Shown here piece after piece: positions 37,791 to 47,034 of a stretch of DNA of 64,000 nt. The position numbers and the translations under genes were made by a program. Source of the stretch: Pedobacter frigiditerrae (GTDB taxonomy: Bacteria > Bacteroidota > Bacteroidia > Sphingobacteriales > Sphingobacteriaceae); NCBI RefSeq assembly GCF_032678705.1, contig NZ_JAVTSS010000002.1, forward strand, positions 1,116,001 to 1,180,000, given 5' to 3'. The notes beneath the pieces are model-generated. The model worked only from the letters and a program-made list of their open reading frames with translations, ran no database searches and had not been told where the DNA came from. Numbering within the stretch: position 1 is the first letter of the stretch; the number at the start of each line of letters is the position of its first letter.

Positions 37791-40700
37791 ATGAATTTAA
37801 ATTCTTACTCAAATCAACGTTGTTGGCGAAAAGGATTATTTAGCAGAAAGCTGCTGAAACTAGGCCTATCAACTTTAGCCATAGTTGCATTCGTGAACAA
37901 TGTTAAAGCAATGGATACGAATCTTCGAAATGCATCAAAAAACAAAATTTCAGTTGCTAAAAAATTTGATACTATTATTACAGGAAAAGTAACTGATGAA
38001 AAAGGCGAAGTGCTGCCTGGTGTGGGTATTAAATTAAAAAATGGTACTGCAACAGCAACCACGGATGCAAATGGAAACTTTAGTATTTCAATACCTTCCA
38101 ACGTTACAAATCCCGTTTTAGTAATTTCATACATAGGTTTTGCTACTGTAGAAAAATCTGTGAGTGGGCAAACAACAGTGAATATTCAATTGATTAGTAC
38201 AACTAACGATTTGAATGAGGTTGTGGTTGTGGGTTATAATACAGTAAGAAAAAGTGACTTAACAGGTGCCGTATCTAGTGTAAATGCCGAGCAAATTAGA
38301 TCAAGGCCAGTTCAAAATGCTTTGCAAGCAATACAAGGTAAAGCTGCCGGTGTTGATATTACCTCAAACGAGCGCCCAGGCTCAGTTGGTTCGATTTTAA
38401 TTCGTGGTATGCGTTCAATTAATGCTAGTAACTCACCTTTGTTTGTTGTTGACGGTATTCCATTATCTGCTGGAGGTATCGAGGCGATTAATCCTAATGA
38501 TATTGAAACTATTGATATCCTAAAGGATGCTTCGGCAACTGCTATTTACGGTTCAAGAGGAGCAAATGGGGTAGTTTTAGTAACCACAAAAACAGGTAAA
38601 GCAGGTAGGTTAACACTAGATTATGTTGGAACAACAAATTTTGAAACTATACAAGATAGAACCAGAATGATGAACTCTGCAGAATATATTGAGTTTCGTC
38701 GTAATGCTACAAGGGTATTGCCAACTAACAATGCTTTATATTATCCTACAGCATTTGCAACACAAGCTTCTGATAGAAAAATATTTGCAGGCGATCCGTA
38801 TGTTTTAGAAAATATAGATAAGGGTTGGGTTAATGGAGTATTTGATGGCAGCTTGGTGCCAACAACAGATTGGACAGGTCTTGTTAAACAAACTGGTATT
38901 ACACATGACCATTCACTTAGTGTAAGTGGAGGAACTGATAAAATGAAAGCTTACGGTTCGTTTGGCTATTTGAATCAACTTGGTACGCAGTTAGGGCAAG
39001 ACTATAATCGTTATAGCACTAAATTGAGTGTAGAGATAAATCCTGTAAAATGGTTCAAGATGGGGCTAAATGTTACAGGATCTTACGGATTGCAGAACTA
39101 TGGTTTTTCTACCGGTAATGCAACAGGCCCAACTAGTTTATATGGTGCTGCCCAGGGTATGTTGCCACTTGCCGTTCCTTATGATGTGAATGGGAATAGA
39201 ATTAATTTGCCTGGAGCAGATATTGGAATTCTAAATCCGGTAGGAGAAGAACTTTATAATGTTAATTTGACAAAGATTTTGAGAACTATTGGATCTGTAT
39301 ATGCAGAGCTTAATCTTTTGAAAGGCTTAAAGTATAGAATCAATTTTGGTCCTGATTTCTTGAACTCATATAACGGTAGGTACCAAGATGCAAAGGCAAT
39401 TAATAGAGGGGCAGGAGAGCCTGGGTCAACAAACTCAGCCTCATTAACTCAAAACAATAGATTTGCATATACACTTGATCATTTGCTTTACTATGATAAA
39501 ACCATTAAGAAGCACAATTTCGGTGTAACTCTATTGCAAAGTTCATCAAGATTCAAGCAAGAAAGCTCTTCAATGGAGGGCACTAAAATTCCATTAAGTA
39601 AGCCACTTTGGTATGGCTTAGGTGGTGCAAATATTCCAAGTTTGGATAGATTTAGTACAGATTTGAGTGAAAACTCATTGATATCTTACATGGCTAGGGT
39701 TAATTATAGTTTTAATAGTAAATATCTTTTAACAGCATCTGCTAGATGGGATGGTGCATCACAACTTGCTCCTGGAAACAAATGGGATTTCTTCCCTTCA
39801 GCAGCAATTGCATGGCGTATTGATCAAGAAGATTTTCTTAAGAATATTAAATGGGTTGATCAGCTTAAGCTTAGGTTAGGTGTGGGTAGCGTTGGTAACT
39901 CTGCAATAGCTTATGGCACTACACTTGGTAAGTTGCAACCTTTAACTTATACTTTTGGTAGTTCAGTTCAAACCGGTTATGTATCTTCTGATGCTTCATT
40001 AGCTAACCCTATTACACTTCCAAATAAAGCGTTAGGTTGGGAGCATACTTTACAATATAACCTAGGTCTTGATTTTAGTATAGTGAAAGGAAGGGTTGGA
40101 GGTTCAATCGATTTATATAAATCTACCACCACCGACTTGCTTTTAGAAAAGCCTATCCCATCTATCAATGGTTATACTTCATCGTTTGATAATATTGGTG
40201 AAACACAAAATAAAGGTATAGACATTACCTTAAATACCGTGAACTTGCAAAAAAAGGACTTTAGTTGGTCTACAACAATAAGTTTTTCAGCTAGTAAGGA
40301 TAGAATTACCAAATTAGCCAATGGCGATGTAGTTGCAAGTAATCTATTTATTGGCGAAAGAGTTAGGGTAGCTTATGATTTTGTAAAAGTTGGAATTTGG
40401 CAAAACACACCAGAAGATTTAGTGGAAATGGGCAAGTTTAATGCAAATTTGCCTGCAGCAAGTGCATTTAAGCCAGGTAGTATAAGAGTAATGGATTTTA
40501 ATGGTGATTATAAAATTGATGCCAATTTTGACAGAAGGGTACGAGGAAGTTATACACCAAGTTGGACGGGCGGTATGACCAACACTTTCAACTACAAAAA
40601 CTTCGATCTATCTATTTTTATTATTTCTCGTAACAATTTCTTAATAGCAACAGGAGCAGAGGTTCTACAAGGAAGATACGCACAACGTTTAGTAGATTAT

Positions 40701-41021
40701 TGGACTCCTACAAATCCAACTAATAATTATCCAGCACCAAATTATGGAAATGCGATCGGTGATACTTATAGAACATCTATGAATTATCAAGATGCTTCTT
40801 TTGTGAAAATCAGAAATATATCATTGGGATATATTTTCCCGCAAAGTATAGCTAAAAAATTAACCTTATCTAAATTAAGGGTATATGCACAAGTGCTTAA
40901 TCCAGGGCTGATTTACTCTAATGTAGATTGGATTGATCCTGATGCGGCTTTTGCCTCAAATAACAGTGTAAGCTCTACATTTAACAGAGGTTTTGTTTTT
41001 GGACTTAACGTAGGCCTTTAA
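37791..41021 (+). CDS. SusC/RagA-family TonB-linked outer membrane transporter (pair 4)
   Basis: A 1076-aa transporter with an unusually long, basic N-terminus before the signal's hydrophobic core (LLKLGLSTLAIVAFVNNVKA, about residues 21-40). The carboxypeptidase-regulatory-like domain has ITGKVTDEKGEVLPGVGIKL, then LNEVVVVGYNTVRKSDLTGAVSSV. This 'VGYGT-x-x-K-x-D-x-T-G-A' pattern is the most canonical SusC/RagA signature of the four. The plug has ILIRGMRSI, FVVDGIPL and IETIDILKDASATAIYGSRG. The barrel ends GLNVGL. It is paired with the 666-aa SusD that follows 31 bp later. Confidence 0.93.
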   Translation: MNLNSYSNQRCWRKGLFSRKLLKLGLSTLAIVAFVNNVKAMDTNLRNASKNKISVAKKFDTIITGKVTDEKGEVLPGVGIKLKNGTATATTDANGNFSISIPSNVTNPVLVISYIGFATVEKSVSGQTTVNIQLISTTNDLNEVVVVGYNTVRKSDLTGAVSSVNAEQIRSRPVQNALQAIQGKAAGVDITSNERPGSVGSILIRGMRSINASNSPLFVVDGIPLSAGGIEAINPNDIETIDILKDASATAIYGSRGANGVVLVTTKTGKAGRLTLDYVGTTNFETIQDRTRMMNSAEYIEFRRNATRVLPTNNALYYPTAFATQASDRKIFAGDPYVLENIDKGWVNGVFDGSLVPTTDWTGLVKQTGITHDHSLSVSGGTDKMKAYGSFGYLNQLGTQLGQDYNRYSTKLSVEINPVKWFKMGLNVTGSYGLQNYGFSTGNATGPTSLYGAAQGMLPLAVPYDVNGNRINLPGADIGILNPVGEELYNVNLTKILRTIGSVYAELNLLKGLKYRINFGPDFLNSYNGRYQDAKAINRGAGEPGSTNSASLTQNNRFAYTLDHLLYYDKTIKKHNFGVTLLQSSSRFKQESSSMEGTKIPLSKPLWYGLGGANIPSLDRFSTDLSENSLISYMARVNYSFNSKYLLTASARWDGASQLAPGNKWDFFPSAAIAWRIDQEDFLKNIKWVDQLKLRLGVGSVGNSAIAYGTTLGKLQPLTYTFGSSVQTGYVSSDASLANPITLPNKALGWEHTLQYNLGLDFSIVKGRVGGSIDLYKSTTTDLLLEKPIPSINGYTSSFDNIGETQNKGIDITLNTVNLQKKDFSWSTTISFSASKDRITKLANGDVVASNLFIGERVRVAYDFVKVGIWQNTPEDLVEMGKFNANLPAASAFKPGSIRVMDFNGDYKIDANFDRRVRGSYTPSWTGGMTNTFNYKNFDLSIFIISRNNFLIATGAEVLQGRYAQRLVDYWTPTNPTNNYPAPNYGNAIGDTYRTSMNYQDASFVKIRNISLGYIFPQSIAKKLTLSKLRVYAQVLNPGLIYSNVDWIDPDAAFASNNSVSSTFNRGFVFGLNVGL

Positions 41022-41052
41022 TTTATTAATAGATATTTCAAAGAAATAGATT

Positions 41053-43053
41053 ATGAAAAAGATTATAAAATTATTAACGTGTGCAGCTTTAGTAGGGCTA
41101 ATGATTATACCTACTTCCTGCAAAAAAAGCTTCTTAGATGAAGAAGTTGTAAATGCCCGCACCACTGCAGATTTTAAAACAGCAGATGGACTTGATGGAC
41201 TTGTTATAGGGATGTACCAAAGCTTAAAATTTCACTTCAATTATACTTGGTCTTATACAACAACTAATTATGGTGTAGATGAATTTGCAGTAGGTGGAGA
41301 TAGAACTGAGCAAATGTGGAATTCTTATGATGGAACACTAAATTCTCTTACAGGCGATGCGACAAGTATTTGGGATAATATGTACGGGAATATTAACTCT
41401 GCTAATATAGTTATTAAAAATGTACCTGAATTTTATCAAGGTGCCAATAAAAATATACGCTTAGGAGAAGGTTATTTTATGCGTGGTTTTGATTATTTTA
41501 AACTTGTAAAACAATTTGGAGGAGTTCCCTTAAAATTAGAACCTTCAGAAACTATTCAAGAAGAATTTACTAGAAACACACCTAAGGAGGTTTATGAACA
41601 AGTAATTCAAGATTTTACTCAGGCTTACAACTTATTGCCGTCAACAGCCGCAGAAACAGGCAGGATTACTAAATGGGCAGCAGCACACTTTTTAGCAAAA
41701 GCTTATCTGTTTAGAGCAAGTGAGATAAATAATGGATGGAATACCGATACTAAGACTGCTGATTTAGATAATGCAATTAAATATGCTGATTTGGTAATTA
41801 ATACTGGTGGTTATACATTGGCTACAAACTTTAGCGACTTATGGAATTTTACCGCTCCAGATGGCCCAAATGAAAGCAATAAGGAGATTATTTTGGCAGC
41901 TCAGTTTTCGAACAATACTGCAACTCAAGGACGTTATGGTAATCAAATCCACTTATATTATCCATCAATTTATCAAACACTACCAGGTATGATACGTGAT
42001 ATTCCAGGTGGGCGTGAGTTTCAAAGAATGAGATCTACTGATTATGCATTAGATGTTTTTGATAGGGTTAATGACTCAAGATTCTGGAAAAGCTTTAAAA
42101 CCAGATATTTATGTAATAGGCCAACAGGTGCGCCAAATTGGCCAGCAAATGCAGCACCTACACCTGCTTTAGCGGGTAAGCCAAAGTTTGTTGGGGGTGA
42201 AGAAGCAGTTTTATATATTGTTAATGATGCAGGCGATACTCGATATACTTCAGCAGAACCCGATCCAGCTAAAGTTGTTTTACCAACATCAATTACCAGA
42301 AGAGCGCCAAGTATGTTTGTAAGGTATTTTGCTGGTCAACCGCAAAGTTATTTAGGCGGCCATGGCAATTTTAGCACCAATCAATACGTTGCCTTATCTA
42401 AGTTTGCAGATGGGTCTAGAAATGCTGTGCCTTCTCAGTTTGGCCAAAGAGATGGAATACTAGCCCGTTTGGCAGAAACCTATTTAATTGCTGCAGAGGC
42501 TTATGGCAGGCAAGGAAAATTTGCGCAAGCACTACCTTATCTTAACAAGGTGAGAGATAGGGCTGCGTACAAAGATGGTGAAGATCGCTCTTTCCACGTA
42601 GATGGTGGTGTAGCTTATAAAACTAATGCTGCTGTTCCTGCCGGAAGTCTAGTTTCGTATTCTGATAGAAACTCATATTTTGAATCCAATAATATTCCGG
42701 TTACTACTACAAATACTTTATCTAGTATGCACTTAAACAGCGAAGCAGATATCTTTAACTCAAGTAGAGATTTTTATACTAAGCTTAGTGTTTCATCTCA
42801 AGCAGATAAATTTCTAACCTTCATGTTAAATGAGCGTTCTAGGGAATTAATGGGAGAATTGATGAGGTGGGAGGATCTAGCTCGTACAAAAACATTGGTG
42901 GCACGTACACTAGCTTTTAATGATGAAGCTAGACCGTCTGATAATAAACATTATTTAAGACCTATACCACAGTCTTTCTTAGATGTGATTAGATCAAATG
43001 GAGCTCCGTTAACGGGTGCTCAAAAAACAGCCATGCAGAACCCTAATTGGTAG
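41053..43053 (+). CDS. SusD/RagB-family surface lipoprotein, canonical type (pair 4)
   Basis: A 666-aa lipoprotein with lipobox PTSC (Cys23). It has the classic RagB/SusD layout: N-terminal CKKSFLDEEVVNARTTADF, GEGYFMRGFDYFKLVKQFGGVPL (a near-universal SusD motif) at about 135-160, TPKEVYEQVIQDFTQAYNLLP, KWAAAHFLAKAYLFRA, LIAAEAYGRQGK, and the C-terminal ERSRELMGELMRWEDLART. It is longer than usual SusD, by insertions in the ligand-binding half. It is the binding partner of SusC pair 4. Confidence 0.93.
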   Translation: MKKIIKLLTCAALVGLMIIPTSCKKSFLDEEVVNARTTADFKTADGLDGLVIGMYQSLKFHFNYTWSYTTTNYGVDEFAVGGDRTEQMWNSYDGTLNSLTGDATSIWDNMYGNINSANIVIKNVPEFYQGANKNIRLGEGYFMRGFDYFKLVKQFGGVPLKLEPSETIQEEFTRNTPKEVYEQVIQDFTQAYNLLPSTAAETGRITKWAAAHFLAKAYLFRASEINNGWNTDTKTADLDNAIKYADLVINTGGYTLATNFSDLWNFTAPDGPNESNKEIILAAQFSNNTATQGRYGNQIHLYYPSIYQTLPGMIRDIPGGREFQRMRSTDYALDVFDRVNDSRFWKSFKTRYLCNRPTGAPNWPANAAPTPALAGKPKFVGGEEAVLYIVNDAGDTRYTSAEPDPAKVVLPTSITRRAPSMFVRYFAGQPQSYLGGHGNFSTNQYVALSKFADGSRNAVPSQFGQRDGILARLAETYLIAAEAYGRQGKFAQALPYLNKVRDRAAYKDGEDRSFHVDGGVAYKTNAAVPAGSLVSYSDRNSYFESNNIPVTTTNTLSSMHLNSEADIFNSSRDFYTKLSVSSQADKFLTFMLNERSRELMGELMRWEDLARTKTLVARTLAFNDEARPSDNKHYLRPIPQSFLDVIRSNGAPLTGAQKTAMQNPNW

Positions 43054-43070
43054 CTAGAAATATAAAAATC

Positions 43071-43108
43071 AATCAAAAAGCCTTAACTGTTGTTAAGGCT
43101 TTTTGATT
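43071..43108. terminator. Bidirectional terminator after SusD pair 4
   Basis: A perfect 17-bp stem (AATCAAAAAGCCTTAAC / GTTAAGGCTTTTTGATT) with loop TGTT between the convergent susD-like gene and the minus-strand gene ending at 43114. Confidence 0.95.
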
Positions 43109-43113
43109 ATATG

Positions 43114-43542
43114 CTATTTTATAGATTTTGGTAAGAAAGCTATAATTGGTTTTTTAAAATTCGCAAGTAGGTCCCAAAACTTCCTGTTAAGGTCAATATC
43201 ACTTTCCCCGCAATCTATGTAATCACTCTTTTTGATGATGAAATCTGCTGCATTTTCAACAAGCTTTAAACAGATAAGGTTCTTCATCGCTTTTGCAAAA
43301 TGACTTGCAAAAATATGTCCCCAAATCTCTATAATCATCGAGTCGTTAGTAATAATTAGCTCTTTGCCAATAAAATTGAAATAATCTTGCTTAATGTAAT
43401 TGACTAATATTTCAGAACGTAAATCAATGTCCTCTGAGAGGAACTTTTTTAATGTCTTAGGTTTTTGAATTTGAATAATTTTGTCATTAAACAAAACCAA
43501 TAATTTATGGCCACTCAGCTCATACGTTTTTTCCTTTTGCAT
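43114..43542 (-). CDS. Uncharacterised protein, translationally coupled to DUF5655 gene
   Basis: A 142-aa soluble protein that I do not recognise. It has alternating charged and aromatic residues, two Cys (around 89 and 111), no signal peptide and no clear membrane segment. Its start overlaps the end of the DUF5655 gene by 23 bp in another frame, which suggests coupled translation and a shared process. The family cannot be named from sequence alone. Confidence 0.7.
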   Translation of the reverse strand: MQKEKTYELSGHKLLVLFNDKIIQIQKPKTLKKFLSEDIDLRSEILVNYIKQDYFNFIGKELIITNDSMIIEIWGHIFASHFAKAMKNLICLKLVENAADFIIKKSDYIDCGESDIDLNRKFWDLLANFKKPIIAFLPKSIK

Positions 43543-43939
43543 AAGCTTTTTTCATAAATTCAAATACCTCTTCATTAATATCTTCTTTGTACATGATTCT
43601 TAGGTGATGGTTGTAATCATTACTTCCAGGAACTAGTGCCATTTTTCGGAAGCATAAATTATCTTCATGTAATTCTTTAAAAGGCAATACTACATCAACA
43701 AAACTCTTGCCTAAATTAATGACATATGCAAATCCTATATCTGCAGCAATCACTACCATAGATTTTGTAGCATAGAGTTTAATAGGGCCAATCTCCTCAA
43801 ATTTTGAAATAAAATAATCAAATAATGCTAACGAGCTGTCAGATTTTCCAGTTAAAAAATCGCCAACACTTTTATCTGCGCAAAAATGGGATTGATGATT
43901 GTTTTTAAAAATTCGATTGCATAAAGGGCATTCCCACAT
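43520..43939 (-). CDS. Zinc-ribbon protein with DUF5655-like domain
   Basis: Start set at ATG 43939 (MWECPLCNRIFKNNHQSHFC, 139 aa); an in-frame TTG at 43948 sits inside the palindrome at 43944-43955. The N-terminal CPLC ... H-x-x-x-C (Cys4, Cys7, His16, Cys20 region) looks like a small zinc-binding knuckle. The rest (GDFLTGK, LYATKSMVVI, YVINLGKSFVDVVLPF, HHLRIMYKEDINEEV) fits DUF5655, a domain of unknown function found with similar knuckles. It is divergent from the GH109-type gene across a LacI-type operator. Confidence 0.72.
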   Translation of the reverse strand: MWECPLCNRIFKNNHQSHFCADKSVGDFLTGKSDSSLALFDYFISKFEEIGPIKLYATKSMVVIAADIGFAYVINLGKSFVDVVLPFKELHEDNLCFRKMALVPGSNDYNHHLRIMYKEDINEEVFEFMKKAYAKGKNV

Positions 43940-43943
43940 AATT

Positions 43944-43955
43944 ATCAAACGTTTG
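43944..43955. promoter_or_regulatory. LacI-type operator candidate (site 2, DUF5655 gene/GH109-type gene)
   Basis: ATCAAACGTTTG, the same 12-mer as at 8161 and 46498. It lies 5 bp upstream of the leftward DUF5655 start and 81 bp upstream of the rightward oxidoreductase start, so it could affect both. Confidence 0.65.
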
Positions 43956-44035
43956 CGTTGCTAAAACTAGTGAATTTAGCTAAAGCTTTTTCTATCTTGA
44001 TTTAAATTTTAGAACCACACAACTCAATTTACAAA

Positions 44036-45382
44036 ATGGAAAGAAGAGATTTTATTAAGAATGGCACTTTAGCTGCTGCAAGTTTAAGCATTTTACCTAC
44101 CGGAACTTTGTTTGCCAAAGACAATGGAAAAGTAAGATTAGGATACATTGGAGTTGGAGCAAGAGGAATGAGTCATATTAGTGAAGGAGTTTTAAGAGAT
44201 GATGTAGAAATTGTGGCCATTTGCGATACCCAAGAAAGTTCTTTAAAAGGTTGTAGGGCATTCATTGCGAAGAATGGTAGGCCAGCGGCAAAAGAGTATA
44301 CTGGTAGTACCGATGCTTATAAAGCCATGCTGGATAGAAAAGACATAGATGCTGTAATAATTGCTACGCCTTGGCAGTTTCACTACGAGCAGGCTATTTA
44401 CGCTATGAATGCTGGTAAATATGTAGGTTGTGAAGTTATTGCTGGTTTAACGGTTAAAGAGCATTGGGATATCGTAAATACTTCTGAAAAAACAGGAATG
44501 CCATACATGACTCTAGAAAATGTTTCTTATCGTAGAGATGTAATGGCTGCATTAAATATGTTAAGACAAGGATTGTTTGGTGAAGTAATTCACTTAGAGG
44601 GTGGATATCAACATGATTTAAGAGAAGTGCTTTTTAACAATGGTAAACAATATTATGGTGGTGGAGTAGAATACGGTCCAAAGGCATTAAGTGAGGCACA
44701 ATGGAGAACCCAATTTAATATTGATCAAGATGGCGATTTATACCCAACCCATGGAGCTGGACCTATCATTAACTATGCAAACATCAATAAAGGAAATCGT
44801 TTCACGAATTTAGTCTCATTTAGCTCAAAAGCTAAAGGTTTAGCAAATTATGTAGAATCTAAATCTCCTGGGCATCCAAATGCTAAGATTAATTATAAAA
44901 ATGGAGATGTAACTACAACGTTAATTAATTGTGCCAACGGGGAAACCGTTATGTTAACGCATGATGTGCATTTACCAAGACCATATTCATTAGGATTTAG
45001 GGTTCAGGGAACTAATGGTTTATGGATGGATGTAAATAAATCAATTCATATTGAAGGAAAAACAAAGCCTCATGCTTGGGATCCAGTAAAAGAATGGTTT
45101 GATAAATATGATCATCCACTTTGGAAAAAATACGAAAAAGAAGCTGTTGGAGCAGGTCATGGCGGTATGGATTGGTTTGTATTTAATGCATTTATAGTAG
45201 CGGTTAAAAACAAAAAACAAACACCAATTGATGTTTATGACTCAGTAACAATGAGTGTAATTACTCCACTTTCAACAAAATCTCTAAAAGAAGGAAACAA
45301 GCCACAAGAGTTCCCTGATTTTACACGTGGAAAATGGAAAGATAGAAAAAGCACTTTCGCACTAGATGATAGTGGATTTTAA
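44036..45382 (+). CDS. Gfo/Idh/MocA oxidoreductase of the GH109 type (N-acetylhexosaminidase-like)
   Basis: A 448-aa exported protein with a Tat signal (RRDFIK at residues 3-8, hydrophobic run to about 26). The NAD-binding Rossmann motif GVGARG is at 39-44, followed by IPAT-like VIIATPWQFHYEQAIYA. Blocks typical of glycoside hydrolase family 109 (NAD-dependent alpha-N-acetylgalactosaminidase) are present: YPTHGAGPIINYANINKG, VSFSSKAKGL, LTHDVHLPRPYS and a long GHGGMD segment. It probably removes terminal N-acetylhexosamine from glycans in the periplasm. Exact specificity is not provable here. It faces the LacI gene, with a shared palindrome upstream. Confidence 0.85.
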   Translation: MERRDFIKNGTLAAASLSILPTGTLFAKDNGKVRLGYIGVGARGMSHISEGVLRDDVEIVAICDTQESSLKGCRAFIAKNGRPAAKEYTGSTDAYKAMLDRKDIDAVIIATPWQFHYEQAIYAMNAGKYVGCEVIAGLTVKEHWDIVNTSEKTGMPYMTLENVSYRRDVMAALNMLRQGLFGEVIHLEGGYQHDLREVLFNNGKQYYGGGVEYGPKALSEAQWRTQFNIDQDGDLYPTHGAGPIINYANINKGNRFTNLVSFSSKAKGLANYVESKSPGHPNAKINYKNGDVTTTLINCANGETVMLTHDVHLPRPYSLGFRVQGTNGLWMDVNKSIHIEGKTKPHAWDPVKEWFDKYDHPLWKKYEKEAVGAGHGGMDWFVFNAFIVAVKNKKQTPIDVYDSVTMSVITPLSTKSLKEGNKPQEFPDFTRGKWKDRKSTFALDDSGF

Positions 45383-45383
45383 A

Positions 45384-45422
45384 TAAACAAAGAAGGCTAA
45401 CATTGTTAGCCTTCTTTGTTTA
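45384..45422. terminator. Bidirectional terminator between GH109-type gene and lacI
   Basis: An 18-bp perfect stem (TAAACAAAGAAGGCTAAC and complement) with a 3-nt loop between convergent genes. It overlaps the lacI stop codon. Confidence 0.95.
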
Positions 45423-46442
45423 ACGTTTATTGCTTTCAACCAGCTGAGATTCGATAACTATCTTATAAAAAGCAGGCGTTTCTTCAGTTTCATCAGCATT
45501 TAAAATGTCTAATAAAGTATCTATTGCTTTTTGCCCCTGTATTGTTGGAAATTGCTCTACAGAAGCTACCGGAGGATGATCCATAAACCCGATAACAGGA
45601 GAGTTAGCATAGCTTACAAACTCAATTGCATGATTTGGGTTTAGCCCAGATTTAAAAGCATGTTTTATTGCAAAAGCAGAAACATAATCGTTAAAGGTTA
45701 CAATTGCCGTTGGTTTGCGTTTGTGACTTAATAATATCTCTAGCGCTTCGTTAGTACTTGTTTCAGAAAGATCGCAGTTAACTATCAATGTTGGGTCAAA
45801 TTTTAACCTGTTTTTGTGAAGCGCTTTGATATATCCTTCTTTTCGCTGCCCACTGGCAATAAGCGTGCTTGGCCCATTAATTAAACCAATGCTGCGGTGT
45901 CCTCTTTTTAGCAAATAATTAACAGCTTCTACGCTACCAGTTTCTATATTACAAGCTACAGAATGGATGTTCTTTAAAGGAGGAATTCTGTCAAAAAATA
46001 CTACGGGGATGTTGTATTTCTTTAATTGATCAAAATGATCAAAGTTGGAGGTTCTTTTGGCCACAGAAACTAACAGTCCATCTACCCTGTTGTTTTTCAT
46101 TTTTTCTACTAGTTGTTTTTCCCTGTCTTCTTCATCGTGAGATTGTGCTAGTAGAATAGTATAATTTTTTTTATAGGCTATATCTTCTATAGCACTAATT
46201 GCTGTTGAGAAAAACGCTTCGGCCAACTCAGGCAAAATAACTCCAATGGTAAACGTTTTACCTTTCTGAAAGAATATGGCAGCTTGATTAGGCTCATAAT
46301 CCATTTCTTGGGCCGTTTGCTTCACTTTTTGCTGTGTGCTTAAGCTGATGCTTGGATGGCCATGGAGTGCCCTAGAAACTGTTGATATTGATAAATCAAG
46401 TTTCTTAGCAATTTCTTTTATAGTAATTGGTTTTTTTATCAT
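45420..46442 (-). CDS. LacI-family transcriptional regulator
   Basis: Start set at ATG 46442 (MIKKPITIKEIAKKLDLS, 340 aa); an upstream in-frame start at 46502 adds 20 unconserved residues and would fall on the operator. The LacI helix-turn-helix is at residues 7-26 (ITIKEIAKKLDLSISTVSRAL), followed by the hinge helix with NQAA. The periplasmic-binding-protein-like effector domain is at about 60-335 (IGVILPELAEAFFSTAISAIED, GLINGP, AIVTFNDYVSAF). The protein has the same length as CcpA/GalR types. The palindrome 58 bp upstream fits autoregulation. Confidence 0.93.
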   Translation of the reverse strand: MIKKPITIKEIAKKLDLSISTVSRALHGHPSISLSTQQKVKQTAQEMDYEPNQAAIFFQKGKTFTIGVILPELAEAFFSTAISAIEDIAYKKNYTILLAQSHDEEDREKQLVEKMKNNRVDGLLVSVAKRTSNFDHFDQLKKYNIPVVFFDRIPPLKNIHSVACNIETGSVEAVNYLLKRGHRSIGLINGPSTLIASGQRKEGYIKALHKNRLKFDPTLIVNCDLSETSTNEALEILLSHKRKPTAIVTFNDYVSAFAIKHAFKSGLNPNHAIEFVSYANSPVIGFMDHPPVASVEQFPTIQGQKAIDTLLDILNADETEETPAFYKIVIESQLVESNKR

Positions 46443-46497
46443 CAGCAAAATCCCTAAAGGCTTCCCGAAGATAAAATATTTTTTGCATACTTTTAAT

Positions 46498-46509
46498 ATC
46501 AAACGTTTG
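46498..46509. promoter_or_regulatory. LacI-type operator candidate (site 3, upstream of lacI)
   Basis: ATCAAACGTTTG, third copy, 55-66 bp before the lacI start codon on the divergent side, suggesting autoregulation. The core is a perfect 10-bp palindrome with central CG. Confidence 0.7.
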
Positions 46510-46573
46510 TGTAGAGTTAATCTAATAGTAATTAAATTAACTTTTAGTTGCTAAATCGATTTGCTAATTGTAA

Positions 46574-46921
46574 TTAGCTAAAGAGCTCTTGCTCATCTCT
46601 ATCGGCAACAGGTATTTTTTTTAGAAAATCATCAAAAGCCGGTCCCTCGTTGTCGCTATAAGTGCCATAAGCGTCTAACATATAACCTATATCTCCATCT
46701 TTATCTATTACTAAATACAATACCGAGCTATCTGCAGGATCAGACATTCCTTCAAATCGATATGTTTTTACAATGGTCAGGTCTTCTGGTTTGTAAATCT
46801 TATTAAGATTTACAGATTGCATTTTACCATGATCAGACATTTTAATTTCATTGTCCTTGCCTTTAATTCTTAGCTTTTCTAAGATCTGACTTAGCGTATT
46901 CATTTCTATTGGCTGTTCCAT
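46574..46921 (-). CDS. Small conserved Bacteroidetes protein of unknown function
   Basis: A 115-aa acidic soluble protein. The pattern YKPEDLTIVKTYRFEGMSDP followed by YLVIDKDGDIGYMLDAYGTYSD recalls a small protein family widespread in Sphingobacteria that databases sometimes label 'phosphoribosylpyrophosphate synthetase', a name not supported by any visible PRPP motif. It has no signal peptide. The palindrome GCTAATT-GT-AATTAGC overlaps its stop. It is transcribed leftward, separate from lacI, with 71 bp between its stop and the upstream region of lacI. Confidence 0.72.
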   Translation of the reverse strand: MEQPIEMNTLSQILEKLRIKGKDNEIKMSDHGKMQSVNLNKIYKPEDLTIVKTYRFEGMSDPADSSVLYLVIDKDGDIGYMLDAYGTYSDNEGPAFDDFLKKIPVADRDEQELFS

Positions 46922-47034
46922 GATTGTTAATTTTTTATATCCTTAAAACAACAGTTAGTGTGATTGGTTTTTTATTTCCAAAGATTTATGAAATAGCTAA
47001 TTAAATGTCATCCTGTTTAAAAACCTCAAACAAC

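Noticed and set aside
46248..46262. GGTAAACGTTTTACC near-palindrome
   Set aside because: It is inside lacI coding sequence and imperfect, so it is likely chance rather than a fourth operator.
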